A stretch of 6,962 nucleotides of DNA, taken from Sphingobacteriales bacterium (GTDB taxonomy: Bacteria; Bacteroidota; Bacteroidia; Sphingobacteriales; Sphingobacteriaceae). Both the position numbers and the translations under genes were made by a program. The stretch covers positions 1-6,962 of the forward strand of contig CANJWU010000061.1 in the NCBI GenBank assembly GCA_947478655.1, in the 5' to 3' direction. Within the stretch, counting starts at the first letter, position 1; every line of letters begins with the position of its first letter. Positions 6,719-6,962 of the stretch are shown piece after piece. The notes below the pieces were generated by a model that was not told where the DNA came from, ran no database searches, and worked only from the letters and a program-made list of their open reading frames with translations.

Positions 6719-6962
6719 TACGCGCAGAGATGGCATGTGTTCCATCATAAACATGTGTTACTCTATAAGAATAATCAATTGCAAATGTTGAGCCTTTATC
6801 ATTTAAAGGTAATTCTACTGTACTTCCAAAAGTTAAACCATTATATACACTTGGAGAAGTTGCCGCATCGAAAACATTTTTCTCGCTGTTGTAAGCTCCT
6901 CTAAACATTAAATAATTTTTGTAGCTATACTCTAATCCTAAACCGATTAAATCGTTAGAGAA
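6708..6962 (-). CDS. porV: PorV-like type IX secretion outer-membrane protein, C-terminal end (5' end off window)
   Basis: The frame is open to the right edge, so only the last 84 residues are seen. They read as alternating polar and hydrophobic beta-strands: LIGLGLEYSYKNYLMFRGAY, then a loop (NSEKNVFDAATSPSVYNG), then LTFGSTVELPL, then GSTFAIDYSYRVTHVYDG and the terminal HAISARITL. The pattern G.E..Y.....RG.Y, then a strand ending ELPL, then a final TFAIDYSYR....G.H.I.ARITL is what I know of the C-terminal strands of PorV, a FadL-like 14-strand barrel. PorV delivers T9SS cargo to the PorU sortase at the cell surface. PorQ and other PorV/PorQ-family barrels are the main alternatives, and the missing N-terminal half prevents a firm choice. 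An intrinsic terminator follows at once, so this is the last gene of its transcript. Confidence 0.75.
   Translation of the reverse strand, partial: FSNDLIGLGLEYSYKNYLMFRGAYNSEKNVFDAATSPSVYNGLTFGSTVELPLNDKGSTFAIDYSYRVTHVYDGTHAISARITL

Noticed and set aside
6713..6904. 63-residue plus-strand reading frame opposite the porV-like gene
   Set aside because: Antisense shadow of a recognised beta-barrel end, with His- and Leu-rich low-information content.
1..6962. CRISPR arrays, tRNA or rRNA genes, insertion sequences, phage or defence genes
   Set aside because: No spaced repeats, clover-leaf structures, transposase motifs or terminal inverted repeats seen; the window is filled by the listed genes.

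Overview
This is an AT-rich window, almost certainly from a member of the Bacteroidota. The evidence is: the C-terminal end of a PorV-like outer-membrane protein, a family tied to the type IX secretion system found only in this phylum; GreA and HIT proteins of the Bacteroidota type; a perfect copy of the phylum's TAnnTTTG -7 promoter box before ruvC; and a general lack of Shine-Dalgarno sequences. I cannot place it below phylum from sequence alone.

Layout. (1) 1-1839, plus strand: the 3' end of a polysaccharide cluster, with the C-terminal part of a Wzz/GNVR-type chain-length determinant followed 1 nt later by a Wzy/WaaL-type O-antigen polymerase or ligase. (2) 1836-5138, minus strand: a tightly packed three-gene unit. 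In transcription order it holds a YbhN/UPF0104 (LPG_synthase_TM) membrane protein, a family 2 glycosyltransferase with a membrane-anchored GT-A domain, and a DppC/OppC-type ABC permease with a large extracytoplasmic insertion. (3) 5168-5749, plus strand: ruvC, divergent from that unit with only 29 bp between the two start codons. (4) 5736-6607, minus strand: greA followed by a HIT-family gene, joined by a TAATG stop/start overlap. (5) 6708-6962, minus strand: the 3' end of a porV-like gene, separated from greA by an intrinsic terminator.

The left half is envelope and polysaccharide work: chain-length control, polymerisation, glycosyl transfer and a lipid-flippase-like protein. The right half is conserved housekeeping: Holliday-junction resolution, transcript-cleavage rescue, nucleotide hydrolysis and protein secretion. 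The genome is very compact here. Both convergent gene pairs overlap at their stop codons, most same-strand junctions overlap or are separated by 1-2 nt, and the best ruvC promoter candidate lies inside the neighbouring gene. No RNA genes, insertion sequences, CRISPR arrays, phage genes or defence genes are visible, and no stretch over 100 bp is without a gene. I see no convincing new system. The points worth a second look are the compact promoter and terminator architecture, the unusual share of non-ATG starts, the permease insertion, and the makeup of the three-gene envelope unit.
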